From NCBI RefSeq assembly GCF_010183535.1, contig NC_071332.1, positions 4,898,001 through 4,962,000 of the forward strand: DNA of 64,000 nucleotides, given 5' to 3'. This DNA is from Caenorhabditis remanei (lineage: Eukaryota > Nematoda > Chromadorea > Rhabditida > Rhabditidae). The notes under the pieces are model-generated. The model had not been told where the DNA came from. It made no database searches and was given only the letters and a program-made list of their open reading frames with translations. The first letter of the stretch is position 1. Each line of letters begins with the position of its first letter. A program made the position numbers and the translations under genes. Below are positions 43,901 through 55,700 of this stretch, in pieces.

Positions 43901-46900
43901 CCGGGAAAAAGTGCCAAAAAAGTCATTCTAGCACGCCCGCGGCACATTGACGATTCTTGTAGTAGGCCAGTGACATAGAACTCGTCGAGACCTACATTTT
44001 GGTATATTTCTCAGGCCCAGTTTGCAAGGATGATTTTCTTGGTGAAACAATTGAAGCAAAGGTTGGCCGAATTTTTCCGTGGACTAGTTTTTGTCCCTAT
44101 ACAGTAGCTCTGTTATGTAGCATGCCATCAGTGCCACTGTAACCAAACAAGTTTCCATAAATCATGATTTTTCAGAACATATGAATATACTAAGGCTAGA
44201 CCCAGAGAATGAGGAAGAAACATTCCCTACGCCGGTCCAGCCATGGGTTATGCCCGAAGGTCCTATACCGATACTGGGACCGGAGGTACCCAGAATCATT
44301 GTATATGATATACACGACATTGATCGGATGTCGAAAGCAAAGCTGAGAGGAAGAGGGAAGAAGGGCGGGAAGAGAGGTGCTCCGAAGAGAGGATCCAAGA
44401 ATGCGTTGGAGTCGATTGAAGAGGAGGAAGGAGAAGGTAGGGAATGGTTTCAAATGTGTTTGGTAGCACAGGTGAAAAAAGTTGGCGCGTATTTTTAAAA
44501 GGTTGAATAACAGCGCCTGGCAGCGCTTAGTCTGAGACAGTTTTCCTCAAAAACTTGGTAGCTACAACTGAAAACTAAACACTTTATAAAGTCATAAATG
44601 ATCTCATTCAATTTCCATATTTTACATTTTCAGTTGGAGCCCCAATCTTCAAAGTACCGTTCCCAATCGTTGAACCACCAGCTGAAGTCGTTGCTCCGGA
44701 ACCTGAGCCAGAGATAAAAAGACATGAAAGACCATGTAAGTTTAATATAATACAATTATCCATATCTTCTCACACATTTCAAATTTTCAGTCTGGAAGGA
44801 CCTCAAAGATACCGACCCCAGACATCCCAATTACATCAACCCGGAATGGATAGTGGCGGCGACGAAAGAGTTTGGTGTACCGCTTTTACCGAATGGCAGA
44901 TGTCCCAGTCCGGACGATGACGAATATATGCCAAAGGGAAAATCAGAGTACCAACTGTTCAAGGAGAGAGAGGCGGAAAGACTTAGGAAGTTGGAGCTCA
45001 TGGAATATTCTGACGAAGAAATTGTGGATGACGATGTTCCAGTGGACCCTGAACCCGTTTCAGAATTCCAGATGGAGTCGAGCCCGATTTCCGAAAAACG
45101 GGTATCTCGTACTCCATCAGTTCTCCGTGACGAAGAGCTCAATGAGCCAGCTGCTCCAGAATATCAGTACACTGCAGATGAGTTGCTTGGAGACTTGGAG
45201 GAGAAAGTGTTGACAGAAGAAGAAGATACTAGCGGGGACAATGGGCTACTGGAAGACGTCTTGGTTGCAGAGGAACCTATCACAGTCGAGGAACCAATTC
45301 TGGTGGAGCCTGAAACTGATTCGGTGATAGTTCCGGAAGAGGAAGCTGCTATGGAGTATGGAATATTGGAAAAGTCGGATGAAGCTATAAAAGTCAAAAC
45401 TCCTCCAAAGAAAACATCCAAGTCGGTCAAGAAATCTGTTTCAGTTGAGCAGCAATCTGATCCACTTGATGAGAATGCTCTTCTAGATGGAGCATTCGAA
45501 GCTCAGGAAGAGATTGATGAGGCTGCACTTTTGGATAAAGAAATTTCAGTTGAGCCAGAGAATCTTGTTATCCCGGAAGAGGACTCTCATGCACTACTTC
45601 TTGACGATCCAAGTCTCGTCGAGCCAGAGTCCACTGCACCTGACTTCCAGTATGAGGATCTGGAGAAGGAGTATGGACAGCCAGAAAAAGAAGCTACCCC
45701 AGCGCCAGCGCCAACTGTAGTCGAGCCAGCTCCAGATGCACCAAGGAAGCGAGGACGGCCAAAGAAGAGAGTTCCACCACAAGCAGCTGTTGGCACTGTT
45801 GCAAAGAAACCAGCTCCTGAAAAAGAGGAGGAACCTAAAGAAGAAACGAAGAAACCAGCAGCAGGAAGACGTGCTCGTAAACCAGAAGAAGCACCTGAGC
45901 TTGTCACAGGACCAAGAACGAAGCGTACATACGTCTCTGCGAACAATCCACTTCCACGTGTCCGTGATTTCGTTGAACCTGTGGCTCCAGCAGATGAGGA
46001 GCCAGACAGATTGACTGGAGTTGCAGGAGCATGCAGAGCTGGATCACCAGGTGGAACACCAGAAAAGCTGAAACATATGTCCTCTGCCATGCGGAAGCTC
46101 ATCGAGGTGGATAGAGAGGAAAGCGTGGTTCCCCAGGAGAATGTACCGATTCCGTAAGTTTTTTTTCTTCGGTGGCGTATTATGAATTCAACATTTTCTG
46201 GGTTTGCTACGCCCCCTTCTGCGGTCATGTCAGCGCCGCAAGGGGGCGTGGCTAACTTTCCTTGCACAGAAAAATTTGAATTCATTTTAGTAGTGCTCCT
46301 TTCACTCCTAATAGTCAGTATTTGAACTTTTGTACAGTACCGCTCAAATCTATATTAAGTTTTGCTTTTATAGTTGAAAATGCCCAACTTTGAAAGTGTG
46401 TCACAGTAAAACTAAATGTCTTATAAAATAACTTTTTAATGGATCACACAGGACAAAGGTAGAGCTCCATTTTTGTAGTTGACAACTTTTTTGTACGGGC
46501 ACTCCCTAGCAAGTTACGAATCGATAAAGTTATTTCTCCCTCAAATCGACCAATTTCAGTACAAAATTGAGTGATTTTTGAGCTGTCGTCTAAAAATGAT
46601 CATAGCTCTCTACAGAGTGTCCGTACAAAAAAGTTGTCAACTACAAAAATAAAGCTCTAGTTTTGGTCTGTTTGATCCATTAAAAATCTACTTGATGACA
46701 CAATCAGTATTATCATGACACACTTTCAAAGTTGGACCTTTTCAACTGAAAAAACCGAAACTTAATATACTTTTGAGCGGTATTGTATCTCAAAATCTGA
46801 AATTGCTATCAAAACGTTGTCAATTGCAAAAATTTAGTTTAGGACTTGCACTATATTTTTGTAATTGACAACTTTTTGATAGCTCTCTAGGCTTTTGAGT

Positions 46901-48924
46901 TACGCGCTCTTAAAACCAACCAACATTTTAAATTTACAGAGTAGAGGAGATCAAGACAGAGGATCAGTGGGTTATTCCAGAACCAATCACCCCCTACTCC
47001 CGCCAGTCAAAGAAAAGACAGCGTGAAGCGCTCAATCAAAATATTTTGGAAGAAATTAAGGAAGAAATTGAAGGAAATAACCGCGAGAATGACTGTGTCA
47101 TCGTCTTCGCGCAGGTCGGGCCGCCCATTGTCAAAATAGAGGATGATCCGGAGTTGGTTGTCATGAGGGCAAACTTCAATAATGAACAGTTGACTCAACT
47201 GGAGCCAGAGATACTTCCAGTTAAACGTATCGATCCAAAAGGAAAAGAACATCCAACTCACATGTGGTTGATAACTCATAAGATGTGGGAGGGGGTCAAC
47301 GAGCTCTTCATGACTGACCCGGAGAAATTCTCGAATCTTATGATGATTCTGGTGGTTGACAGCAAAAGGAGAGGCAATGTTTTTAGTAAGTTTTTATTCC
47401 GAATCTTTTGTGTTAAAAACTGAATTCTTCTTTTCCAGGGTACGACGTGACGGTGGTTAACAGAACCAGCGAGTTCACTCCAGCATTCATAAATTACTTG
47501 TCAGAATGCAGGAAAACTTTGACAATCGAGCAAGAGGAGTGTAAGTTGGAAATGTTCTGAAATATTCAGTTTCTATATACTTTCAATATTTTCAGCCATG
47601 GAATACAACACGTTCTTTAAAAGATACAATGAAATGGCGACCGCGTTCCTGGGGGATCACGTAAGTAAAATTGTTAGTTTTCTTGATCAATCCTCATAAT
47701 TTTCAGCATATCTCTGCTTACATTCTTCATCAAGTTGTCGAAAATATCAAAACAGTCAAAAATGCGATTCGTGAAGATTGCCCGGCTGGAAGTTTGCGAG
47801 AGAACGAGAGAGAGGCTCTTGCCACGTGCGAACGAATTCTTATCGGACAATATATTGAATCGATTATGAAGATGGCTCATATCTCACAAGTCAAGTGGGC
47901 TACGAATACTCATGTGAAGAGACGATTGGTTAGTTTTCTAGGGGTTCTCATCGCAACATTCATTTTTCAACAATCTTGTCAACCGGTCCAAAACGGGCTG
48001 GCGTGTAACTCGCTTTAAACTGAGCTTTATAAGCTGAAAAATATACTAAAATGAAGATCTCGGCAAGGTCTATAACTGCGTTTTACTACGAGCCGTATGG
48101 CTAATCGTTATTGCACCGTGAGCCGGGCACATTAAACGAACAGTCCCGTAGTAGGACATCTACATAGAACTCGCTGTGATCTACATTCTCTTATATTTTT
48201 AAGCTCATAATATTGCGTTTTAAGCAAGTTACGCGGCATCCCGTGCCGGCTCGTTTTAACCTAGTTTTTCAAGTATGCTTTTTAATGATTTAGGTTTCAC
48301 TTAGCTCACATCTAGTATCACTATTACAGCTCCCATAAAAAACCAATCAATCTTTCCAGGAAATGATCTACCACGGATGGAAAATGTTCCTCTGCACCGG
48401 TGGTTTCTTCCGTCTCCTTCTCGCCATAAAAATGGACAAACCGATTAGTGATGTTTTCCGGAAATACTGCCAGGAGTATGTGGAAGAAATCGATATTCTC
48501 TACGCTAGAGCCATCGAGATTTATAAGAAAACTGACGAGGAGGTTCTGAAGGATATGGAGGAGACGTCGGGTATCACGGCAGCTGATATTGCAAAGGTTG
48601 ATGCTGACATTCAAGTGAAGAAGAGTGAAACGTAAGTTTCTGAAAACTTTGATTCGATTCTAAACGGACCGATTCCCAAGGTCCAGACTAGAATTGCTAA
48701 TCCTTATTCTCTATATTTCCAGGCACACACATCGCTGCTCCACCTGCTTGATCAGAAGTCAAGATGCCTACTTCTCTAGCAGCGAGCTTCTTGACATTCA
48801 CGAGAAAATCCACACCTCCGACATGGAAGAGTGCGGAAAGTGTTTCTCGGACTTGTTGGTGCCAGAACTCGTCATGCATCGAATCATTACGCACTACTCG
48901 ATGCGTGTTCAAGACGACTATTAA
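40901..48924 (+). CDS. sdc-3: SDC-3-like dosage-compensation and sex-determination protein (11 exons)
   Basis: Exons 40901-41711, 42379-43650, 44176-44436, 44634-44735, 44791-46153, 46940-47385, 47439-47540, 47596-47660, 47707-47928, 48360-48631 and 48723-48924 join in frame to 1705 residues. The ATG lies two bases after an acceptor. The protein is highly charged and mostly disordered, with a basic GRG patch (748-770: KLRGRGKKGGKRG), an AT-hook RKRGRPKKRV (about 1134-1143) and two C-terminal C2H2-type zinc fingers (Cys1644, Cys1647, His1665, His1669; Cys1676, Cys1679, His1691, His1696). In C. elegans SDC-3 ends in such a finger pair and helps bring the dosage-compensation complex to X and repress her-1. 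The identity rests on the finger pair, size and neighbours (mcm-3, rap-2, otub-1); the myosin-like ATP-site region was not identified, and the protein is shorter than the roughly 2150 residues I recall for C. elegans. Introns 1, 2, 5 and 9 host foldbacks. Confidence 0.75.
41750..42182. repeat. Foldback family A copy 5
   Basis: In sdc-3 intron 1; right end TTTTTGGCCGGTACTGTAGG, left end less complete (begins AAGTATATTAAGTTTTG). Confidence 0.8.
43832..44018. repeat. Foldback family R3 copy 2
   Basis: GGCCTGAAAAATATACAAAA at the left and its inverse at the right, in sdc-3 intron 2. Confidence 0.85.
46190..46286. repeat. Short GAATTCA foldback with GGGGGCGTGGC core
   Basis: TATGAATTCAA...CTACGCCCCCTT and the facing AAGGGGGCGTGGC...TTTGAATTCA, in sdc-3 intron 5; related to 8560-8733. 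Confidence 0.65.
46334..46789. repeat. Foldback family A copy 6
   Basis: TACAGTACCGCTCAAATC at the left, TTTGAGCGGTATTGTA at the right; in sdc-3 intron 5. Confidence 0.85.
47990..48262. repeat. Foldback family R3 copy 3, extended
   Basis: Outer arms AAACGGGCTGGCGTGTAACT and a near-inverse ending GTGCCGGCTCGTTTT show that the R3 family is longer than its AAAAATATAC core. In sdc-3 intron 9. Confidence 0.8.
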
Positions 48925-49192
48925 TGATGATACTCATTCTTTTTTTTACATTGAATCTCAATTTTTTAAATTCTTCACTTTTTTGTAACACTTCTTTTCA
49001 CATTTTCGCAATATTCCCCACTATTACTTTTCATGTTCTTTTCTCAAAACCATTTATAATTTTCTCACTTTTCTATCATTCCAAAACATTTCACCCCCAT
49101 CCCACTTACATTTCGACTCATTCGCCCAGTCAAATACCGTTTTCTTCAAAAATTCCATTTTCTATTTTTACGTTTTATTTGCATCCTTTGTA

Positions 49193-49254
49193 ATCGCGCT
49201 CCATCGAACATCTCCCCATTTTCCAACTTCGGTGGAGCGCGATTGCAACTACTT
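49193..49254. repeat. Short GCGCTCCATCG hairpin
   Basis: TTGTAATCGCGCTCCATCGA faces TCGGTGGAGCGCGATTGCAA in the sdc-3 3' region; a minimal R1-type foldback. Confidence 0.75.
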
Positions 49255-49329
49255 CGCTTTGTTTCAACTAAAATATAACTTTTGCTCGTCACAGTGTACA
49301 TACATTCAGCCATAATAATAATTGAAAGA

Positions 49330-49335
49330 AATAAA
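49330..49335 (+). terminator. Polyadenylation signal AATAAA
   Basis: AATAAA about 405 bases after the sdc-3 stop and 24 bases before the end of the convergent minus-strand exon; candidate 3' end of sdc-3. Confidence 0.45.
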
Positions 49336-49358
49336 GTTCATGAATTCAACTCCCTGTC

Positions 49359-49588
49359 TCAAATATTATCAATAACAGATTCGCGACCATCCTCTGCTCG
49401 AACCTTCGCCTGAACCACCACAGATTCTTCGAGAACTTCTGGAAGTTGGGAGTCCCATTCCGGAAGAAGTGGCATATATTGTTTCCGGATGTTCGGGTCG
49501 ATTTTAGGATCTCTGTTGAGTCGACGACGGTTGGATGTTGGACGTGAGGATTCTCCAGATGACATGCAGTGCACCAGTGTGGAGAACT
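49359..49588 (-). CDS. Terminal exon of an unrecognised gene
   Basis: After a good acceptor (GTTTCTTTCAG) an open frame of 76 codons runs to a stop: FSTLVHCMSSGESSRP, RRRLNRDPKIDPNIRKQ, YMPLLPEWDSQLPEVLEESV, ending ESVIDNI. The amino-acid mix looks like real coding sequence. Upstream exons should lie to the right on the minus strand but the next stretch is a truncated family A foldback and AT-rich DNA, and I could not find them. Either the gene continues far upstream or this is a gene fragment. Confidence 0.5.
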
Positions 49589-49616
49589 GAAAGAAACGCT
49601 TTCTTTTGAGTTATGT

Positions 49617-49890
49617 ACAGTACCGCTCAAAAGTATACTAAGTTTTGGTTTTTTCAGTTGAAAATGTCCCACTTTGAGAGTGTGTCATGGTAAAACTAAT
49701 AGTCCCACAAAATATATTTTCATGGATCGAATAGACCAAGAGCAGAACTCCATTTTTGTAGTTGACAACTTTTTTGTGCAAACACTCCCTAGCAAGTTAC
49801 ATCTCGACAAAGTAATTTCTCCCTCAAATCGACCCATTTCAGTACAAAATAGAGTGATTTTTGAGCTGTCGTCTTAAAATGACCATAATT
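49617..49890. repeat. Foldback family A copy 7, truncated
   Basis: Starts with the complete left end TACAGTACCGCTCAAAAG but stops after the centre (ATGACCATAA). It then switches directly into a 23-base copy of part of the exon at 49359-49588. Confidence 0.75.
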
Positions 49891-49911
49891 CTTCGAGAAC
49901 TTCTGGAAGTC

Positions 49912-50905
49912 TCTCGCGCACCCGTAATTCCCGAGTACGGGAGCATAACGGCCAAGTTTGAAATAAAAATTATAAATAAAATAATATACGTGAGACCCGC
50001 AAAACACTTTTCGAATACTTTTTTTCATTTCCAAGAATTTTGCATGATAGACAATGTTTCCCGATACCAAACCTGAGTTTTAAGATCATGAAATTCATAA
50101 CTAAACAAATTCAAGCAGCATTATTTTCTCATAATCGATTAACTGGTTTGCTCAGTTATCCCTCTGTTACATTTGAAGCAAAATTTTGTGCGAGCAATTA
50201 TTGAGTTCACTAAGTTGAAGTATACAAATAGATCGGGTCCCTATTAAAAGGTAATCGCTACTTCCGGGGGTCGTGAGCCTAGGGGCGGAGCGAGAGCAAG
50301 CTTCTGGGCGTCCCAGTTTTAAGGTAATCACTACTTCCAGGGCGCTGAGCACAAAAAAGTTGTCAACTACAAAAATATAGATCTTATCTTGCTCTCCATT
50401 GTTGCTGTTAAAGATATTTTGATATTCTTGCTAATTTAGATATGTCAGTTTAAAGATAAACTAGTAATTGATGTCAAGAAAGCTTCCTAGGAGGGTGCAG
50501 AGCAGTCAGACACTCTGTTTCTCTGCGTTTCTCTCTCTCTCTCTCTGTTATTGCTATTTTGTGTTAAAACAATTATGATGAAATTATGAATCTTATAAAC
50601 TCAAGTATTTGGAATTTTTGAATTATCCCGAAAATTCGAATCTAACCAAATTGGAGTATCCCTTTTGTTATTTGACCTACCAAAACAGAAACACTGAATA
50701 AAAATAGGAGAAACATGCCTTCAGAAACTTTGGAACTATTAAAAATATTGGTCTGGATTTTCAGAAAATCCAAGTTTTCACGAAGACACGTGGATTTAAA
50801 AAATCCAAATGAAATGTTAGTTCACGTTTTTAATTAGAATTCTCAAATTATTTTTTTGTTTTCGTGATTCAAATTTTCTCGAACAATTTTCTTTTCCTGC
50901 CGACT
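49912..50905. other. Intergenic DNA
   Basis: AT-rich DNA with a TC microsatellite (50527-50545) and family B fragments. No gene recognised. Confidence 0.4.
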
Positions 50906-50907
50906 AC

Positions 50908-51349
50908 CAGAGTTGTCCGGAATCCGGACTCCGGATTCCGAAATTCCGGAATTCCGGGTTTTTTCGGCGTTCCGGTTCCGGTTCCGGTTTCCGGAAAATG
51001 AAAACTTTCATTCCGGTTCCGGATTCCGGATTCCGGTTTTTGAGTTTCCTGTTTCCGGATTCCAGAAGTTGAAATTTATACTTTTTCTGAGTTTAAAAGA
51101 CAACTATAGTACTTTTCCGGTTTTGATCCTAAAAAGTAGTTTTAAACTTTATTTATCATTAAAAACACTCGAAAAAAATGACTTGGCCTTGCAAATTTAT
51201 CGACTCATCCCGAATTCCGGATTCCGAAATTCCGGAATTTCGGGTTTTTTCGGCATTCCGATTCCGGATTCCGCATTTCGAAAATTTGATTCCGGTTCCG
51301 GATTCCGTATTCCGAAAAATGTAAAATGGCATTCCGTACAACTCTGCCA
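50908..51349. repeat. Foldback made of CCGGAATTCCGGAT-type arrays, copy 1
   Basis: Ends AGAGTTGTCCGGAAT and inverse TTCCGTACAACTCT enclose arrays of TCCGGATTCCGG and TCCGGTTCCGG around an AT-rich core. A second copy lies at 58346-58668. Confidence 0.8.
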
Positions 51350-51431
51350 ACTACCCTACTCCCTTTTCTCTTTTTTGTTTGACTCCGCCCATTTCGCACG
51401 TAAAACATAGCAGACGGCGGAACCCGTAGAA

Positions 51432-51862
51432 TGTCGGGTGCTGCGTCGAACGACCTTCTGCCACCCAAGAAGACCTTTGGATTAAAATTAATTTTTCGAG
51501 AGGTGCTCGTCAGGGCATCGACAAGTAATGAAGTATCCAATTACTTCACTTTTGGAGTTCTGAATTTTCAGCAATGATGATTCAGAATTCGAAAGTGGGG
51601 TAAAATAAGGGATAGATGAGGGGAAGACATTGAGTGTTATTAAGAAGAAAATATTATATCCAGCTGTGAATCCATTAGCCAGTTGCGTGCCAAATGTCTC
51701 ATTTAGAATGCACCGCCCGGAAATTCGAATCATCTTCACTTTTGACAAGCGTCTTCTTGTATTAAAAACAATTTTATTATTCTTGGCAAAATGTCAGAAG
51801 TCGTTTCAACAACATCTTCGGCGAGACGAGAGACTTTGGGTGGTATTGTGTATAGAATTTAT
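51432..51862 (+). other. Candidate 5' exons for the channel gene
   Basis: Two short open stretches with plausible starts and donors: MSGAASNDLLPPKKTFG from ATG 51432, and MSEVVSTTSSARRETLG from ATG 51791. The second could leave by the weak donor GGTG/GTATTG (51842) and enter the channel at 52724 in frame; the strong donor GTGAGT at 51863 would need another exon. Unproven. Confidence 0.3.
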
Positions 51863-52249
51863 GTGAGTTTGTGTTAAATTAGATAGAGAGGGTGTCAAAG
51901 GGAGCGATTCGAAAAAAGCTTTTTCTGATAGATCTTGTTAAGATTTTTTGTTTAATCTAGTTGACAACTTTATGATTACTGAAATCATCTGGAAGATGTG
52001 AGCCAGCAAAGATAATAAGGAAAGAAGCTACACTCCACAACTTCTCCGCTATCTATTTCCCAAACCTGGAAAAGTGACTCAAAAACTTGTTTTGAAAATA
52101 AATTGCAATGAATTATCTTTCGATAGCTATTTCAGTTTCTGATATATGGTCTCTTGAAAATAAGAAAATGAGATTATGCGCGCATTAAAGATTTTACGGA
52201 CCACAAACATTTACAATGTTTAGAAGTGTGGTTCCCATATTGAGCGAAT

Positions 52250-52680
52250 TTAGATCTTCAACTTTGTAGTTGACAGTTTATCGTGAAATGTAATCAATCT
52301 CAAAATATGAACTGGCAAAGACAAGTAGTAAAAGCTACTATTACCTCCTAAATATCTGTCAAATACAAAAATGAAGAATCAAGTTTGCTCAACATTTATG
52401 TGGTAACGCTACAGTTTCATAATTAAATTCATTTTGTAGATAAAATCTAGATCTCCATTTTTGTAGTTGACAACTTTTTAAAAGCTCTGCACGCTTACTA
52501 GATATGCGTCTTCAAAGATAGGTTGATGAAGTGACGAGAGTGAAGGGAAGCAGAGAAGTCAGACACTCTAGCTTCTCTGCACTCTCTTCCTCTTTCCCTC
52601 CCTTATCTTGCTCAGCTATCAAATAGTTGTCAACGACAAAAAACAGAACTAATCTTGGTGAGCATAATAGTCAACTTTTT
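52250..52680. repeat. Family B foldbacks with a GTGTCTGAC-type centre
   Basis: TTTTTGTAGTTGACAACTTT and inverse arms flank GCAGAGAAGTCAGACACTCT followed by AGCTTCTCTGC. The same centre recurs at 57650, 58740, 60395 and 60905. Confidence 0.65.
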
Positions 52681-52725
52681 GAGAGCGATTCTAGTTTCTG
52701 ACATATGAGGTTATTTGTATTAGCA

Positions 52726-55700
52726 ATGAGATGGAGAGCGCGCAAAGAAGCTCGATCTGCCAGAGCTATTGAATCAAGTATCCAATTCCAGGCTCTCCGT
52801 GGATGGGTCCGACGAGCTCGCAAACGACTTCACTTATTTCGAAAAAACGATGTGGACATCGAAACGAATTTCCGAGAAGCAATACGAGAAAATCCAGAAG
52901 AAGAGGAAGAAAAGTCTGGAATCTTTCACTTTACCGTTGACGAGCACTCGAATTCCTTCTATCTCTGGACTTGTCTTATCAGTCTCGTCGCCATGCACCC
53001 TCTCATCTTCACTGCTCTTTCAGTCTTCAACGATATTCATCCGTTTCTTCGAAGAACTGGACCGTTCAATTTGATATTCGACTTGTTGAATATAATGGAC
53101 TTGATTGTGCACACAAGAATTGAATATGTGGAGAATGGCGTGGCAGTGAAGAATTTGTCAAAGTTGATGCATCACAGATTGAAGTCGTGAGTGGAGAGGA
53201 GAGAGGGGGAGGGGGGAAATCAAGAATATAGATAATTACAGGAAATTCTTCATTCTGGACGTGATTGCAGTGGTGCCTGCTGAGTCGTTGGAAGTTTTTG
53301 GGCAGAGTTTCTTCTGGGCAAGGATTAATAGGCTGACGAAGGTAAAATCTTACATCTAGAAGGTTACAGAAATCGAGGTTCAATCAAATCTGGAGAAACT
53401 TTCTGCAATTTATTAGAAGATTCAAAGATTTCAACTTTGGCTATTTTCAGTGAAAAATGACCAACTTTGACGGTGTATTTCGATGTTACCTGAATGTCTA
53501 AAAACTTTATTTTGTATGGGTTGGACAGAGCAAAAATAGCACATCATTTTTGTAGTTGGTCATTTTTTTTGTAGGGACACTACCATGAAAGTTACAGGTA
53601 ATCAAAGCCATTTCTCTCTGAAACCGAGTAATTTTAGTGAAAATTAGCGATATTTTGGAGCTTTTCACTTTGACTAGTTAAAATGTATGTGCTGTTTTTG
53701 CTCTGTTCAGCCCATACAAAATTGAGTTTATCGGATATTCAAGTGGCATCGAAATACACTGTCAAAGTCGGCCATTTTCCACTGAAAACATCCAATGTTG
53801 ATAAACTTTTGAGTAGTACTGTAGTCCCTGCTCATAGGTCAATCTCGGAACCACAATTCTCTAAAGCAATTTAAATTCTGCTGCCGTGGTTTCCAAGTCC
53901 TGGTTTTGAAACCTCCTTAGTTTCGAAGCGTCTCAGTTTTAAAGTGACTCTGACCAAACGCAATGTGAACTTATTAATTGTAATCCGGGGATTTCTGATG
54001 TAGGGCAACTTTGTCTTCACTGACTAAACGCTCCGTCTCGATTTTACTCTGGACAAAATCTCCAAAAAGGCTCAGAATCCTCTCGTCTTCTGCTTCCCAA
54101 CTATATATATAAAAACTCAATTACAGTTAGAGACCGCAACATTTTTTTCAAACTCAATTTTCCACTAAAATTTCCATCCTGGCCTGTTCTTCAGGTATAT
54201 CGAAGTTCATTCCCAATTTTTTTTCCGAAAATATTCACACTCTCCGAAGTTACAGGACCTTTTAGTCAGCCATGGTTTCTACTGAATTCTCTTGGAGATT
54301 ACTTTTTTTTCCTGACCACGCAAAAAATATTTTCTGTTTTCACGTTCAACCCATCAAATTTTTGCAAAATTTGGGAAAGTTCGAACCAGAAACCCTTTGA
54401 TTCAAAACCCAGCGTGCACAGGCAAACCGCTCAGGATGAAATTTGGTCCAAACGCGGATGAACACTCGGTGTCAAAACGATACCAAAAAAGACATCAAAT
54501 TTGGTCCTAATTTGGACCAAATTTGATACTTGGCGGTGGGCAGCGGAAAAATTGGGCAGGGGTTCCCCGGATCAGAATTTTCTGGTTCTTTCTAACTGTA
54601 AGAAGTGATGAAGCAGCAAACAATTGTATCAATGTATATAAATATTTATTTTACTCAAGCTTGTGAAAAAAAACATGGGGAAAATTTAGAAAAGTTGTAG
54701 CAAATTCGAAGTTTATGCATTTTTGATTTTGCTTCTTGGTCTGCTTCCGAGGTCCCATATATCGACGACTATCTGAAAAAGGTCCTTTTTGATTTTTGTT
54801 TTAATTTTGAAAGTGGCAATCTTATTGGAACATTTTCATAAATCAAATTGAGATTTTTTCAACCGTACTTTTTTCTAATTGTAGAGCAGAGGCCCTGTAC
54901 TTTGAAATATTTTTTTGTTCAAAATTGAAGTATAAGCGCAAAAAGTGAAATAATTTTTGTATTCTTTTTCGAAACTTTACAAAAATTTTGAATTTATCAT
55001 TCAATTATTTTTTTTCAATTACCATTTTAATCAAAAAAGTTGTTTCAAAACTACGGAATTCTCATGTTATACAAAGTAACTTACAGTTATGAAAATAGAG
55101 CAAAAATACATAAGAATGGGCTGGCCAGAATCGAAACATTGAAAGTTCTTCTAAAAAAAAAACAACGATAGCTATTTTTTTCAGTTTTCGAAACGAAACT
55201 CACCTCTATGACTTTTGAATAACGTAGTTCCTCACTTCACTCTAATTGGTAGACGTTTTTTGAAATTAGTTCACTGAAATTGAGTTATTTTTGATGAAAA
55301 AGCGAAAAATCTTACACGAAAAACGAAACAATTGAAGAAAATGAAATAAAAATTGAAAATGAATGAGTGCCAACTCATCCACATTTCATCCTCACTTCAT
55401 CCTCGGCGCTTCTGAGATCCCCCCAAAAATGAGGACGCCCGCATCTCACCCGCGTTTCATCCTCAAAACCTCTTTGAGCCGCGTAGGATGAAATTAGGCC
55501 CTCATTTGGTCCTAATTTAGTCCTTCGCCCGCGTTTGACCCGCGTTTCATCATCAGCGGTTTGCCTGTGTGTTATCCTCTGAACTAAATGACCACAAATG
55601 TGACGCTGATAATAGGATAATATATTATTGACGTGATTTTTTTTAATTCAGGAGAATTTTTTGAAGGATTTTCAGCATATTTCGAGATAAAACATCAAAT

